DNA from: Ophiosphaerella korrae
Taxonomy: Eukaryota > Ascomycota > Dothideomycetes > Pleosporales > Phaeosphaeriaceae
Direction of reading: 5' to 3'
Length of the DNA stretch: 64,000 nt
NCBI GenBank assembly: GCA_028456385.1
Contig: JALNQF010000055.1
Coordinates: 62,001 to 126,000, forward strand
The notes beneath the pieces were generated by a model, which saw nothing but the letters and a program-made list of their open reading frames with translations, searched no databases and had not been told where the DNA came from. The translations under genes were made by a program, and so were the position numbers. Every line of letters starts with the position of its first letter. The first letter of the stretch is position 1. Below, piece after piece: positions 12,414 to 24,380 of the stretch.

Positions 12414-15384
12414 ATGGACAAAAAACATGAGGATGTCGGCGGTGTTGCCCAGATCGACAAGACATCCGTCTTTCAAGAAGGTACTGCAGCCTACAAACAC
12501 AATTGTTCCTCAAGGGGCATTGGGCGCCATGGAAAGCTGACAGCCGTCCAGCACGAGTATTCAACCAGAGTCCGGTGTCGCCGCGGAAATGCAGAGTGGT
12601 AGGTTTCCATGGTCAGATTGCTCTGGGCTGAAGCTGAATGTGGGCAGATCTTGACCAAACTGGCATTGCTGCTCTTCACCGGTGAGAGCTGGGGCCGACA
12701 GGAAGCCACAACCCTCTTTTTTGGCATATCCAAGCTGTTCCAGAACAAAGATGCCTCGCTGCGGCAGATGGTCTATCTTGTCATCAAGGAGCTCGCCAGC
12801 TCCGCCGACGATGTCATCATGGTCACCTCGTCCATCATGAAGGATACTTCGGTTGGCAGCGATGTCGTATACCGCCCCAACGCCATCCGTGCCCTTTGCC
12901 GAGTCATTGACGCCTCTACCGTACAAGCCATTGAGCGCCTTGTCAAGACGTGCATTGTCGACAAGAACCCATCCGTCTCCTCCGCAGCGCTTGTCTCGTC
13001 CTACCACCTCCTCCCAGTTGCGAAGGATGTAGTTCGAAGGTGGCAGTCGGAAGCGGCAGAAGCAGCCTCGGGAAATAAGTCTGGTGGAGGCTTTTTGGGT
13101 GGATTTGGAGGCAGCTCACACACGGCGCTACAGGCCAGCTCGAACTATATGACGCAGTACCACGCCATTGGTCTGCTTTACCAGATGCGATCTGGTGACA
13201 GGATGAGTTTGGTCAAGATGGTCCAGCAATATTCAGCTGCAGGTCTGGTCAAGAGTCCTGCCGCTGTTGTCCTGCTCGTCAGGCTAGCGGCCAAATTGGC
13301 TGAAGAGGACCCCAATCTACGAAAGGTATAGCTTTTGGCTACAGTAAGAGAGCTTTCGCTGACGTGGAAATAGCCTATGATGCAACTTCTTGACGGTTGG
13401 TTGCGACACAAGTCCGAAATGGTCAACTTCGAGGCTGCAAAGGCCATCTGCGATATGCACAACGTCACCGACGGTGAACTCGTACAAGCTGTGCATGTTC
13501 TTCAGCTCTTTCTCACATCCCCTCGCGCTGTGACCAAATTCGCTGCTCTCCGAATCTTATCTCAAATGGCATCTTTCAAGCCAGATGCCGTTCGACCATG
13601 CAACCAGGATATCGAATCGCTCATCACCAACTCGAATCGCAGCATCGCTACCTTCGCTATCACCACCCTCCTCAAAACTGGCAATGAGTCCTCAGTAGAT
13701 AGGCTCATGAAGCAGATTACCGGTTTCATGGCTGAGATCACGGATGAGTTCAAAGTCACCATTGTCGAGGCGGTACGCACGCTTGCATTGAAATTCAAGT
13801 CTAAGCAGTCTGGTTTCCTCGCCTTCCTCAGTGGCATCCTGCGGGATGAGGGAGGTTATGAATTCAAGAGGGCTGTAGTAGAGGCCATCATGGACTTGAT
13901 TCGCTTTGTCCCCGAGGCTAATGAGGATGCGCTTGCTACGCTCTGCGAGTTCATTGAGGATTGCGAGTTCACCAAGCTTGCTGTCAGGATTCTGTTTGTT
14001 CTTGGTCGGGAAGGTCCTTCTACGCCACATCCTACCAAGTACATCCGGTATATCTACAATCGCGTGGTCTTGGAGAACGCCATCGTCCGTGCTGCGGCTA
14101 CATCGGCACTGGCCAAGTTTGGTGTTGGGCAAAAGGATCCCGAGATCAAGAAGTCAGTTCACGTGCTCCTCACCCGATGCCTTGATGATGTAGATGATGA
14201 AGTACGCGACCGTGCTGCCCTAAACCTACGATTGATGGACCAAGATGACGACTTGGCTCTCAGCTTCATTCGCAACGACTCAATGTTCTCCCTGCCTGTT
14301 CTTGAGCATCAATTGGCAATGTACGTCAGCTCCGACTCTCGCGATACCTTTGAAACCGCCTTCGACATCACCAAGATACCGACCGTATCCCGGGAACAAG
14401 CAGATGCAGCCGACCTCACGAAGAAGACCGAAGGCGCTACGCCCACCCTCAAAGCCCCCAGCGCGGCGAAAGCGCCCTCAAAGGGTGGTGCGGAGGCCGC
14501 AGCATCAGCGGCAAACAATGCGCAAAAGTATGCCTTGGAATTACAAAAGATTCCCGAGCTGGCTGCACATGGCGCTGTACTCAAGTCAAGCGACCTGGTC
14601 GAACTCACCGAATCAGAGACCGAGTACGTCGTGTCGGCTATCAAGCATATCTTCAAGGATCATGTTGTTCTTCAATACGACATCAAAAATACCTTACCCG
14701 ACACGGTGTTACTTGACGTGGAAATGGTGGTGACTGTAGAGGATGACGGCGATGTGCAATTAGAAGAAGAGTTTATCATCCCTGCGCCTAAGCTAGTTAC
14801 GAATGAGCCAGGCACGGTATACGTGTCCTTCAAGCGTTTGGAGACAGAGTCACAGTACATCGCCGCAAGTTTTACGAATGTTCTTAAATTCACAAGCAAG
14901 GAAATTGACCCAAGCACAAACGAACCAGAAGATGGTGAAGGCTATCCGGACGAGTACCAGGTTGAAGATCTGGAGCTCAATGGCACAGACTACGTTGTCC
15001 CTGCCTATGCCGGCAGTTTCGAAAATGTGTGGGAGCAAGCGAATGGCGATTTCGCGACCGAAACATTACAATTGAGCAATATCAAGAGTATAGCAGGTAT
15101 GTTACATATTAGAGATCAGTCACGTGGCGATGCATCCTAACTGTTACCTAGATGCGACCGAACAACTTACAAAAACTTTGTCCTTACAACCTCTTGATGG
15201 CACAGACATTGCGCTATCAGCATCGACACATACACTCAAGCTTTACGGTAAGACTATTACAGGCGGAAAAGTGGCGGCTACGGTACGGATGGCATTTAGC
15301 GCGAAGACAGGTGTGACGATGAAGATTGATGTACGAAGTGAAGAAGAAGGTGTTGCAGCACTAGTTGTTGGCAGCGTGGCATAA
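12414..15384 (+). CDS. SEC21: Coatomer (COPI) subunit gamma
   Basis: Five exons (12414-12480, 12552-12598, 12648-13325, 13374-15096, 15152-15384) join in phase to a 915-residue protein. Gamma-COP is a large subunit of the adaptor-like subcomplex of the COPI coat on Golgi-to-ER vesicles. The N-terminal two thirds is adaptin-like helical repeat, visible in segments such as RQMVYLVIKELASSADDVIM and KFAALRILSQMA. A low-complexity Ala/Pro/Lys linker lies at about residues 585-620, and the C-terminal appendage domain follows with LPDTVLLDVEMVV. The N-terminal join at 12598/12648 restores SPRKCRVILTKLALLLFTGE. The second exon's acceptor at 12551 is the only one that gives the conserved ARVFNQSPVSPRKC. 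The gene is expected to be essential. Confidence 0.95.
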
Positions 15385-17259
15385 CCTTTGCAAATAAATA
15401 CTTGTTATGACGAAGAAGATGAGATTGCTTGCTCCTCTCAAGTATGTTGAGCTACCATAACACTAACGGCTGTCGATCCATCCATTACAATAGACGCCAA
15501 CATTCCTAATGAAACATGACTTTAAACCTTGACGAGCCCTACCGTATCGACGTACGTAGTACGATCTGCCAGTTCAACCTAACACCACACGGGCCATCCT
15601 AAATAAAATCACATGGCCTCTTTCGGTCCTACTCCGACAGCGTCAGCCTTGTTCGCTAACGGGTATCTTAAGTCTCAAACTAGGGTGCTTGTGAAACGCA
15701 GCTCGTGCATCACCCGCTGGTGCGCCTCGCGGCAACATTTCTGCCTGATCAAATAATTTGCTTTGAATGCGTGGATGGCAGCACTAGGAGATGGCGCAAA
15801 AGGCTCCACTACCTTAACCGCCGTGTTGGGTTTTTTGCTATAGGGTTTTGGCAAAGGAAGAGGTGGTCTACGGGTGGTGTTTGGTTGGAGGGTTCTAGTT
15901 TAGGCTGTAGGTTTTGGGTGTGGGGGCGTGGGGTGAGCTTAATGCAGTAAGCCTAGTTGGCGACAGGAGTATGAGGCGGTGTATTGGATGGTTTCGGAAG
16001 AGAATTCAAAGTCTGAAGATCATTGTAAAGGAAATAAGTGGAGTCTTTGGTCACTTGATCTTATCCATAGTTCCTAACGCAGTGTAATATTCATTCTTGT
16101 CAACATTGGGAGAAGCACACATACGAACGTCAAGCTTTTGGGGTGAGGAAAGGCCTTCTGAGCCAACCTAAGGGATAGTGTGCCTGTGCTGGGGATGACT
16201 TCGGATCCACCTAGTTAGTAAAGTAGATGTGCCTGGAGGTGCATAGGTGCAGGCCAAACAACAGAATAGGAAATTGACCACCCGAAGTCATTCGGTATGC
16301 TATTTTTCACTTTTTAATTTGGTTTGCTTATTTCTACTGGTTCATTGGCCAATTAATCGCTTTGTTGGACAGTCGCTTACTCGGACTATTTTATCTTGCT
16401 TACCCGCTGCACTCTCGCTACGACAACTGCCTAGGTAGGCTATATGTGTCTAGTTTGACCTTATAAGATAACTGTACTTGCCTCTATTGTTTTTGACGGT
16501 ACGTTGCATACTAGCACTGATTGATGGGCGAAAAATTCTTCCATTTCGAATACTAGGGGTCTTTCAGAGATGTCTTGGGACTGACCAGGATGAGCATGAC
16601 AAAGTAGGCGCATTCCAAGGTGCATTCCAAGGTTTATATCCGGTGGGGGTGTCTCCGCTGATAAACACACAGTAATTAATACAAGATCTTTGATGGCTGT
16701 CACAAGGGTGTATAGGTTATTGGCGCTGGATGAAAAGTTGTATCCCAAATTATAACTAGCTTTAACATGACGACTGCATCTGGTTTGCGGTCACAGGCCA
16801 ATGATTCGTCTACTCAATTCTCATACAATGTCTAACAAATCGCTATCAAAACTATCAATCTAGAGACATGTCAGCAGCAATTCTTTCAACATCTTCATGT
16901 CTATCTCACCAATGGATGCCATTTTGACAATGTAATCCTGACAAATAACAGTATTATAACTACCGAACGGGGCTACTGACGATTGGCTAGCACTTCCAAA
17001 TACCTCTAGCTAAACCCTTTCCCCACTGGAGACAAGTCCGCTACTGTGCATTATAGCTACATGACGCCACAGATAATGGTGCAATTGAAAAGTATGATAA
17101 CTCCAATGTGACCAAAGTTTCAATCTTACGAAGAGCTACATGGCCCAACAGTTATCATAGTGTTAATATCATATTTATTCATATTTCTCAGCAATTGCAA
17201 CCCTCACTATGTCGCCAATAACATTCTTCTTCCTGTAAGCATCGCGCTACATCCGCACA
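15385..17259. other. Intergenic, no gene recognised
   Basis: Nearly 1.9 kb with only short open frames and no family motif. The right part is AT-rich and leads into the broken GST gene. Nothing here resembles a transposase or reverse transcriptase. Confidence 0.45.
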
Positions 17260-17897
17260 GCATAGCTACTCGAAGAGCTCGGCCTCGACTACAGCGTAAA
17301 ATTCTCAGAATGAGTAGATCGAAAGGCATCAGAGCAATTTAAACTCGACTCTGGAAATATTCTTGGGAAATTTCCGACGCTCAAGGATGGTAACCTAGTT
17401 ATCCATGAGGGTGGTAATATCAGCGAGTACGCTTGATTGGACGAGCTTAAGAAGAATATAGCTACCTGTGTGAAACGTGTGATAAATCTGGTAGGCTCCT
17501 CCTCACCAATGCAGCTCAGCGCATCAATGTTCGCCAATAAGTTCATGCTGCAGAAGCCACATTTGCGCTTCACGCACTCGCTATCCTCTACGCGCGGTGG
17601 AATATCAAAGACGTGCCTGAGGGCACAACCGAAGCAACTGAGGAACGTATGTCGGCCAATGTTCAGAACGATCTCTCGTGGCTGGAAACAGAACTTTCAC
17701 TATCACAGGGGTCATTCCTTCGCGGTGATTATGTTACGGCGGCAGATGCCATGATGCAGTTTTCAGCGGATTTCATCTTGGCGAGGGAGTTGGGGACGAA
17801 AGGAAGGGAGTGGCCGAATATCAATAAATGGTTAGAGAATTGTAAGAACACAGTGACCTATGGGCAAGCCATGGCGAAAACTGGGTACAAGCTCTAA
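17260..17897 (+). pseudogene. Broken glutathione S-transferase gene
   Basis: The N-terminal thioredoxin-fold half is readable as LLEELGLDYSVKFSE, then GKFPTLKDGNLVIHEGGNISEYA, matching the GST pattern around the cis-proline and glutathione-binding loop. It carries at least three stops: TAG where family members have the Trp before LLEELGLDY, TGA after KFSE and TGA after SEYA. A disrupted stretch and frame change follow. The C-terminal helical half is then open from about 17550 (AEATFALHALAILYARWNI) to the stop at 17897, ending GQAMAKTGYKL. An active GST conjugates glutathione to electrophiles; this copy cannot make a whole enzyme unless heavily mis-assembled. It lies 570 bp upstream of an FAD monooxygenase on the same strand. 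Confidence 0.8.
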
Positions 17898-18464
17898 ATA
17901 TGTGGTTGGAATTTTGTGTCAGATAATGAGCATTTTAGGACGAAGATGCAACTGCTGAAGTGTTCTTGGGGCGTCTTAGTTGCGCTGATGAACTTCGAAG
18001 ATTGGACACTCTATTTAAGCGTTCGTAGTGAAAATCATGTGTGGCAATAAGTGATGAAATGAAACAGCCAATCGGTCGAAATCTGCATTGTTTTTGATCT
18101 ATTACGCTTCCATCTTGTTTCTTGGGGTGTATGCACCGATTGTCGGATGGTGGGGACCTCCGCACTCCCTTCCGAGATTTGTCCCCGCACTTGATAGCCA
18201 TGTGGAACAACGCTTAAGCGCGTCCAAAGCTCTAGAATATGAATGGAGAATATACTGCCGAAGGTTTGTAACTCGGCCTATAAGAGAAGTGGCCACACCA
18301 GTGATAAATCCAATGCCCGCATATACAAGAGAGGTGCTGAAGAGGGTTGTCACTCACGGAAGGCATAGCAAGTGTACTGGCAAGTAGTCACACTTTTTTT
18401 CATATACCTCATTTATTTTCATTGCCTTTGTTCAACAACTGGACAAGCAATAGAAGCAATCCCT

Positions 18465-19859
18465 ATGTCAGAACCTCTAGACATAGTAATCGTAGGTGCT
18501 GGACTTTCTGGACTTGCAGCGTCCATCCAATGCGCACTTTCCGGGCATGCAGTAACAGTATTGGAAAGCACGAGAGGGCTCGCAGAGGTAATGACAGAAT
18601 CACTCCGCTTTGTTTTTATTACTCCTACTAAACTTCGTAGATTGGGGCTGGGCTCCAACTCACACCAAATGCCACTAGGTTATTACAAACATGGGGCGTG
18701 TACGATACCATCAAAGACCAAGTTTGCGAACCTGTGACAGTCACAGTGTATAATTACAAGGGAAAAATTCTCGCACACGAGGACAACTTCGACAAGAATA
18801 TTAGACATAAATATGGTGCACCGTTCTCGGATTGCCACCGTGTCGATTTGCAGCAAGCGTTGGTAAAACGAGCAGAAGAGCTGGGTGTGTTGGTTGTTCT
18901 CAATGCAAAAGTTTCCAAGATCGATTTCGGCAGTGCAACAGGAAGCGAAGCAAACGTCATCACAGAAGCTGGTCAAGGTTACATAGCGGACCTTGTTGTT
19001 GGCGCAGACGGTCTCTGGTCAACATGTCGCTCTGCTATACTTGGGCGCAGAGATCCTCCACTGCCCACTGGTGACCTCGCATACCGCATCGTTCTCGATA
19101 TCGACCAGATCCAAGATCCCCATCTGCGAGAAATGGTCGAGAAGCCTGCTTGTCGGTTCTGGGCAGGCCCTGATGCACATGTGGTTGCGTACAGCATGCG
19201 TGGGGCTAAAATGCTCAACGTTGTGTTGCTTGTACCTGATGACCTCGAAGAAGGTGTTGCGCGAGTTGAAGGCAATCTAGACGAAATGAGAAGTTTGTTT
19301 GAAGGATGGGACCCAGTGTAAGATAATGTTGTCTATCCTTCTCTCTGCTCGCACGCTGACGTAGCATAGCTTGACTCAGCTACTCGAGTGCGTCAACAAA
19401 GTCGACAAGTGGAAACTCATGCATCGCGAAGAGATGGATTCTTGGATCAATACACATAACAACCTCGTGCTAATCGGTGACTCATGTCACCCTATGCTTC
19501 CATATCTCGCCCAAGGTGCTAATTCAAGCCTTGAGGACGGTGCAGTTTTAGGTCTCCTTCTAGCCCCGGAGCACTTCACGTCAAGATCAAAGCTTCCAGA
19601 CATCTTACAAACCTTTCAAAAAATCCGCAAGTCCCGAAGTGAACGTATCGTTCGAGAGACATTCAAACAAAGAAAGGACTTTCACGTGCGCAATGGGCCC
19701 GAGCAGGAACAGAGGGATAACTATATGCTGAGCATGCTTGGGGGACATTTGCACGGTCCTTTTCCTAGTCGATGGACGTGTCCTCAGGTGCAGCCCTGGC
19801 TTTATGGGTATGATGCGGTAAAGGAAGTCGAGGATGCCATGAAATTGGAGGAGATGTAG
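18465..19859 (+). CDS. FAD-dependent monooxygenase (salicylate hydroxylase-like)
   Basis: Three exons (18465-18587, 18641-19317, 19370-19859) encode 429 residues. It is a class A flavoprotein aromatic hydroxylase: NAD(P)H reduces FAD, which inserts one oxygen into the substrate. Motifs in order are the Rossmann GxGxxG at residues 11-16 (IVGAGLSGLA), GAGLQLTPNATRLL, the DG motif VVGADGLWS, and the flavin GD motif LIGDSCHPMLPYLAQGAN. The start at 18465 (MSEPLDIVIVGAG) is preferred to an in-frame ATG 93 bp upstream because it puts the dinucleotide fold at the usual distance from the N-terminus. No signal peptide or C-terminal membrane anchor is seen. The substrate cannot be told from sequence. 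The neighbouring GST relic hints at a former detoxification or metabolite pair. Confidence 0.88.
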
Positions 19860-20339
19860 TGTTTGCTGAATTTGGTGCTACCTTGGAGGAATATTGATTA
19901 AATGCCACCTTCCATGGTTGAATACATACGCATAATTGGAACTGTGTTGTCTTACTTATGCATATGCGCATCGTGTGAACATTGGACTAATGGTTGGTGG
20001 AGTCTATGTGTAATAAAACATTGCGCTATTACTGCTCTTCTTGCAGGAAAACTCAATTATATATACCCTGGGTATCTCACACAAAACATTCTCAAACGTT
20101 AAACCGAACCAAGCTCTAGATTCCGTGTTGGGAAAAAGGAACCCAAGATCAAACCAGGAATTTATACAAGTTGAAAGAAAACATTAAAAACAATAAGCGA
20201 ACGATGATATACAAGCTTCGGGGTAGTGCCATACCCCATAGCGGATGCAAAGTAAGAACAAGTGGTTCCACTGTTGAGGCGCCCTGTGGTACAAAAGCGT
20301 GGAGGAACATTGGTGCACTGTCGGATTTATCGAATTCGG

Positions 20340-22063
20340 TTAGGCTTTGCTCTCTACCACACTATCGGGTCTTACCAATGTAGTGTGACGCAGATGATCT
20401 CCTTGCTCAAGGCCCTCTTGAAGACCTATCTCAGGATCCAACTCCTGGGTCACTCTTAGAGTTGTCGATGTGTCTTGCTGGAAAGAGTCTCGCGGGTGGC
20501 TGTAAATCACAGCTTTCCCTTTGAATTTCGACTTCAGGAATGTATACGTTCGTCGCCATTCGTGTTGGGTAGTATAAATGTAGATTGTAGCATTCCAAGC
20601 ACCCTGTAGAGGCAGAACGGTGGCGGACAGAATGTTTAGGGCGAAACTGGGTCGCCCCTTGTCGATAAACTGATAAAGGCGGTTGACAGTGCTGGGCACC
20701 CAAACAACAAAAAGTGCTATGAACATGAGGAAGGCGACTTTAAGGTAAGCCAATGCTGCGTCGTTGCCAGCAGCTCTTTTGATGTGAGAGCCTCGATGGC
20801 GAGTAGCATCCGAAGAAGGCCTTAGTGGTAGCGTAGCGGGCTCTTCCATAGCACTCGTAGCGAAAGCAGTTGCTTTGTATCCGGTCTTTGCGTTTTCACC
20901 GCGCCGAGGAGCAGCGCTTGGGGTATCTGTGGACCTTCTTAGATCGTGGGAGATGCGTGATATGCGAATCTCATCCGAAGACACTGTGTCGTTCACTTCG
21001 CGAGGATCGTCTTTAGATAGATTGCGCGTGCTGGAATATGAGTTCAAAGACCCTCGGTCGGCCTCATACGAATTGCATCCTAAATTGTCATGTTGTCGCT
21101 GGATATCATGTTGAATTTTTGTAGTCACAACAATGTTCCTGCCGACAGCAAATGGGTTCGCTGTAGTGTCTACTGTCATGACTGAGTCTCTGTTCTCTGA
21201 TGTGTGCTGAGATTCCTTCATGAAGAATCGTAGATGTGCCCCTTTCCTGAAGATCTTGATTCCAGTCGCGATGTAAATGGTCATAGTGGCAGAGACGACG
21301 ATCCTGAGATTTGTCAGCTTCGGAATTTGTCAAGATACTTGTTACTTACCAGACAGGCCCATAGAAAAAAGCAATGCGCATCCACTCGACGTCTCTACGA
21401 ACCCAACACCAAAGCTATACGGTCAGGCCAAGTTCAACAAAGGGAGGGGGGGCCATGGATGTATTTACCGTTGCAGAGCCTATGATGCGATACCGGCTAT
21501 GGTGGTCCAGAATGACAAAGGTGATTGCTGGGATCGCAGGTACACCGTATGCGAAACCAAAATACCACTTTTCCAGGTGATAAAGCTGCTGAGAACCATA
21601 ACCATACCAGAAGACTAGAAAGACATTTGTAGCCATACAAAATACCTATTGATAGTAAGTGACAGCTCATTGGATTTGTTTTACAAGGGTATGTACGTAC
21701 CCAAAGTGAGTCGGCCATCATGAACCACTGTATCAATACTCCTTGAAACTCACACAATGCAGACAACCGCGTTGGGTCTTCCGGTATGCCTGAAGTTGAG
21801 ATAAGGGTCGCAACATTTGCCATAATGTTGCCCCATGTTGCGTAGAAAACTAAACGATTGATGGCTAGAATTCACGGCAATAGTCAGTACATATCCCGCG
21901 ATTCGTGATAGGCGGAACGTCACATACCTTTTCGATAAAATGGAAAAGCTATAAACGTGATGATGATGTAGCACGAGCCCAGGAGCGAGAGCACAGACAT
22001 GGTCCTTGTACATATCTCGATTGCAAAGACTTGTCCTGATGATAGGTGCGTTGAAGGACTCAT
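20340..22063 (-). CDS. cAMP-receptor-like G-protein-coupled receptor
   Basis: Five exons (22063-21928, 21864-21701, 21645-21469, 21414-21350, 21303-20340) join in phase to 501 residues. Seven hydrophobic segments are visible: TM1-2 around residues 20-70, TM3 after CEFQGVLIQWFMMADSLW, TM4 with FAYGVPAIPAITFVI, TM5 with FFYGPVWIVVSATM (about 174-195), TM6 about 368-387 and TM7 about 400-423. The conserved Cys pair is C88-type in CEFQG and the Cys of LWCWV. About 160 residues of Ser/Thr-rich loop separate TM5 and TM6, the G-protein and kinase contact region. This pattern fits the fungal CRL/GprH-type class, thought to sense nutrients or stress upstream of cAMP signalling. The ligand is unknown. 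The 2.3 kb upstream gap may hold extended regulatory sequence. Confidence 0.8.
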
Positions 22064-24380
22064 TGTGTCGAAAGCATCCGTGGTTGTGTCGATCATAGCA
22101 AGGTATGAGTATCAAGAGTGATGATTGCCAGGTCGATGCTCGCACATGAGGTGAAGTTGTTTTGCCGTGGCTAATTACACGATCAACCAAGGGGGAAATG
22201 CTCCAGGTAATGTACAGGAAAGGCGGGGCAACAGACGAGCGAGGATGGTAGGCGCAAGGGAGTCCTGAGTTGAGCCGCAAGTCTAGAAGGGATGAAACGT
22301 GGGTCTGAGCGGCCTATGCTAGAGAGTGGTGGCTGAGTACGAGCTGTGAAAGCAGAGAGTACCGATGAATAGATGACAGTTTAAGGAATAGTCCAACGTT
22401 CTTGGGCCAGGACCAGCTCCGGCTCTTGTAGAAGGGTAAAAGATAGTCTAACGAGGTAGACAGAAGGCACAGAACTCAAAGAGTAGGGGATGGTGCAAAG
22501 AGAACCAAAGAACTGCTCAGTGTGACTCAAATTTACCAACAGGGAAAGTTGTGTGAGGCCAGCGGTGCGATGTGTTCATTCGCTTCGGGTGCATCTGATT
22601 GTAAACGGATGATCGGAAGATGATTGGATGATAGAAAAGCGTGGAAGGAACAAAGTAGCACAAGACTTTGGCAAACCTTCGAGCCATGATGTGCAAGCTG
22701 TCATATAATGCTACAAACGCCACAGTCGCCGTGCATAAACAATGGAATATGGCTTTGCGACAGGCCATGCCTTGCTCGGCCGTTCTCTATGTCGACTATG
22801 ATTGCTGTGAGCGGGCGCGTAGGATGCGCATGCATGCAAATGTAGGACCACGTTGCCAACCATCAAGTCGGTTAGATAGCCAATAGCCGACGCCAAAAGC
22901 CTGGGGCAGCGTAGGCAGACTGACGGGTGTGGACAAAGTGGGCGAGTCAAGCCACACTGTCAGCTTCCCCGCAGCATCTAAGCTAGCCCTCGTGCATCTC
23001 TTTCACCCCCGCTGCCTCCGGGAAAAGCGATGACGATGCATGGTGGGTAGGAAACGGGTTCTCGGGATCCAAGCTGCCCGGACTGTCCCTTCAATTGCTT
23101 ACTGAACAACACAACGCCCCGCACACTTGGTAACTCCAACCCTACTACCCGCTGGCATCAAGTTATTCTCGGTGCTAGGGTTGGGTCAATTTACTGCGTT
23201 CAAAATACTCTCACTGCTCATTCTTGCCGCTGAATCGGCTCTTGGAGGCTTGGCCATCGTTGCTGGCACCTAAACTGTTCCCCCCTCCCCTCCCCCCCAA
23301 GCAAAGATAAAGAATAACCCTTGCAGAAGCGCTCCTCCCATCCGCAGGCTAGCCGCCATGCCTCCAGTCCTCCAGTCCTCCAGACTGCCATACGCGTCCA
23401 CTGTTTGGTAGCACATCACTAGTCGCTGATCCTAGAATTATCCCCGTGCCCATCTCATGCATGCGTTGAGAACGGCCTTCGCCTAGGGTGACCTATCACG
23501 GTTGCAGCTCCTACACCCACATCCAAAGCTAACTTTGATCGCTCAAAAAATGACCTCTATGTAACGCCTTTGAAGTACACTAAAGCATGACCATGGTCGC
23601 GCTCGGGCTATATTTGTATTCAAGGTGCATTCGGCAGTCGTTCACTGATGCATTTGCAAATAAGCAAAACTCACTGACCTCAAGTGATTGATATGCGCAA
23701 CGTTAGTGGCTGGGTTAACGGCCTCTGCCGCCTGGAGCCTCGTGTGGGATTGTACATGCCGGCATCACATCTATCTCCCTTGTTTTAGATACCCGAGCCA
23801 CGTTCTGATCGTGTTGAAGTTTGGTTCGTGCACGGTTGCCACGTGTAATTCTTGCCCGAGCCGTTCTTTTGTCAGGGCTCCCTTGGGCCATGAAAGAAAC
23901 CCAAGAGGGTGCTAGGCAGAATAATTTGACAAGCATTGGCCGACTTACAATGTGGAGAAGCAAGGCGCTTCCTAGAACGACTAGAAGAAGCCTGCTGCTT
24001 ACCCACTTCCTGACCACTTGCATGTGTTATTGGATATCTACGCGCTTTTCACTAAGCAGCCTACCTGAGTGGGTTCTGAAGCTGACACCACTTAGCGTCC
24101 GTGTTAAAACCATTATCATACGTTGGTGTCAGCAACCTACTACTGATGCGAGATGAATACACTGCGCGATACACTTCATGATCTCCCAGTAGTAAACTCT
24201 CGGTCAACTATACACGTCGTATTGATATAAGGAGAATGTTTTCACCATTGTTTTAGCCTACGTGGAGGTAGGGGATTGCATAACTCCAGGTCATGTTCAT
24301 GTTCATGTCGTGTTCACGTGGCACTTCACACACAAAATACCGTTCTGCATCGGTGACTTGTTGATTGCACAATCTACCAA
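22064..24380. other. Long intergenic region upstream of the GPCR
   Basis: No gene recognised in 2.3 kb. It holds a C-rich run near 23280-23298, a short tandem repeat of cctccagt at about 23361-23383, and a (catgtt)-like tandem with a CACGTG E-box core near 24290-24320. Many short frames are present but none is coding-like. It is probably promoter and long 5' leader of the GPCR plus the 3' UTR of the gene ending at 24381. Confidence 0.45.

Noticed and set aside
17260..17560. RIP mutation of the GST pseudogene
   Set aside because: One stop fits a G-to-A change, but the other stops and the disrupted stretch do not need it, and the surrounding sequence is not strongly AT-biased. Dinucleotide indices could not be computed.
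18102..18353. An 83-codon minus-strand frame between the GST relic and the monooxygenase
   Set aside because: No family motif, no convincing start or partner exon, and only one hydrophobic stretch; not enough to call a gene.
17260..19859. A secondary-metabolite gene cluster (GST, monooxygenase, later P450 and SDRs)
   Set aside because: No polyketide synthase, peptide synthetase, terpene cyclase or cluster regulator lies nearby, and housekeeping genes separate the members.
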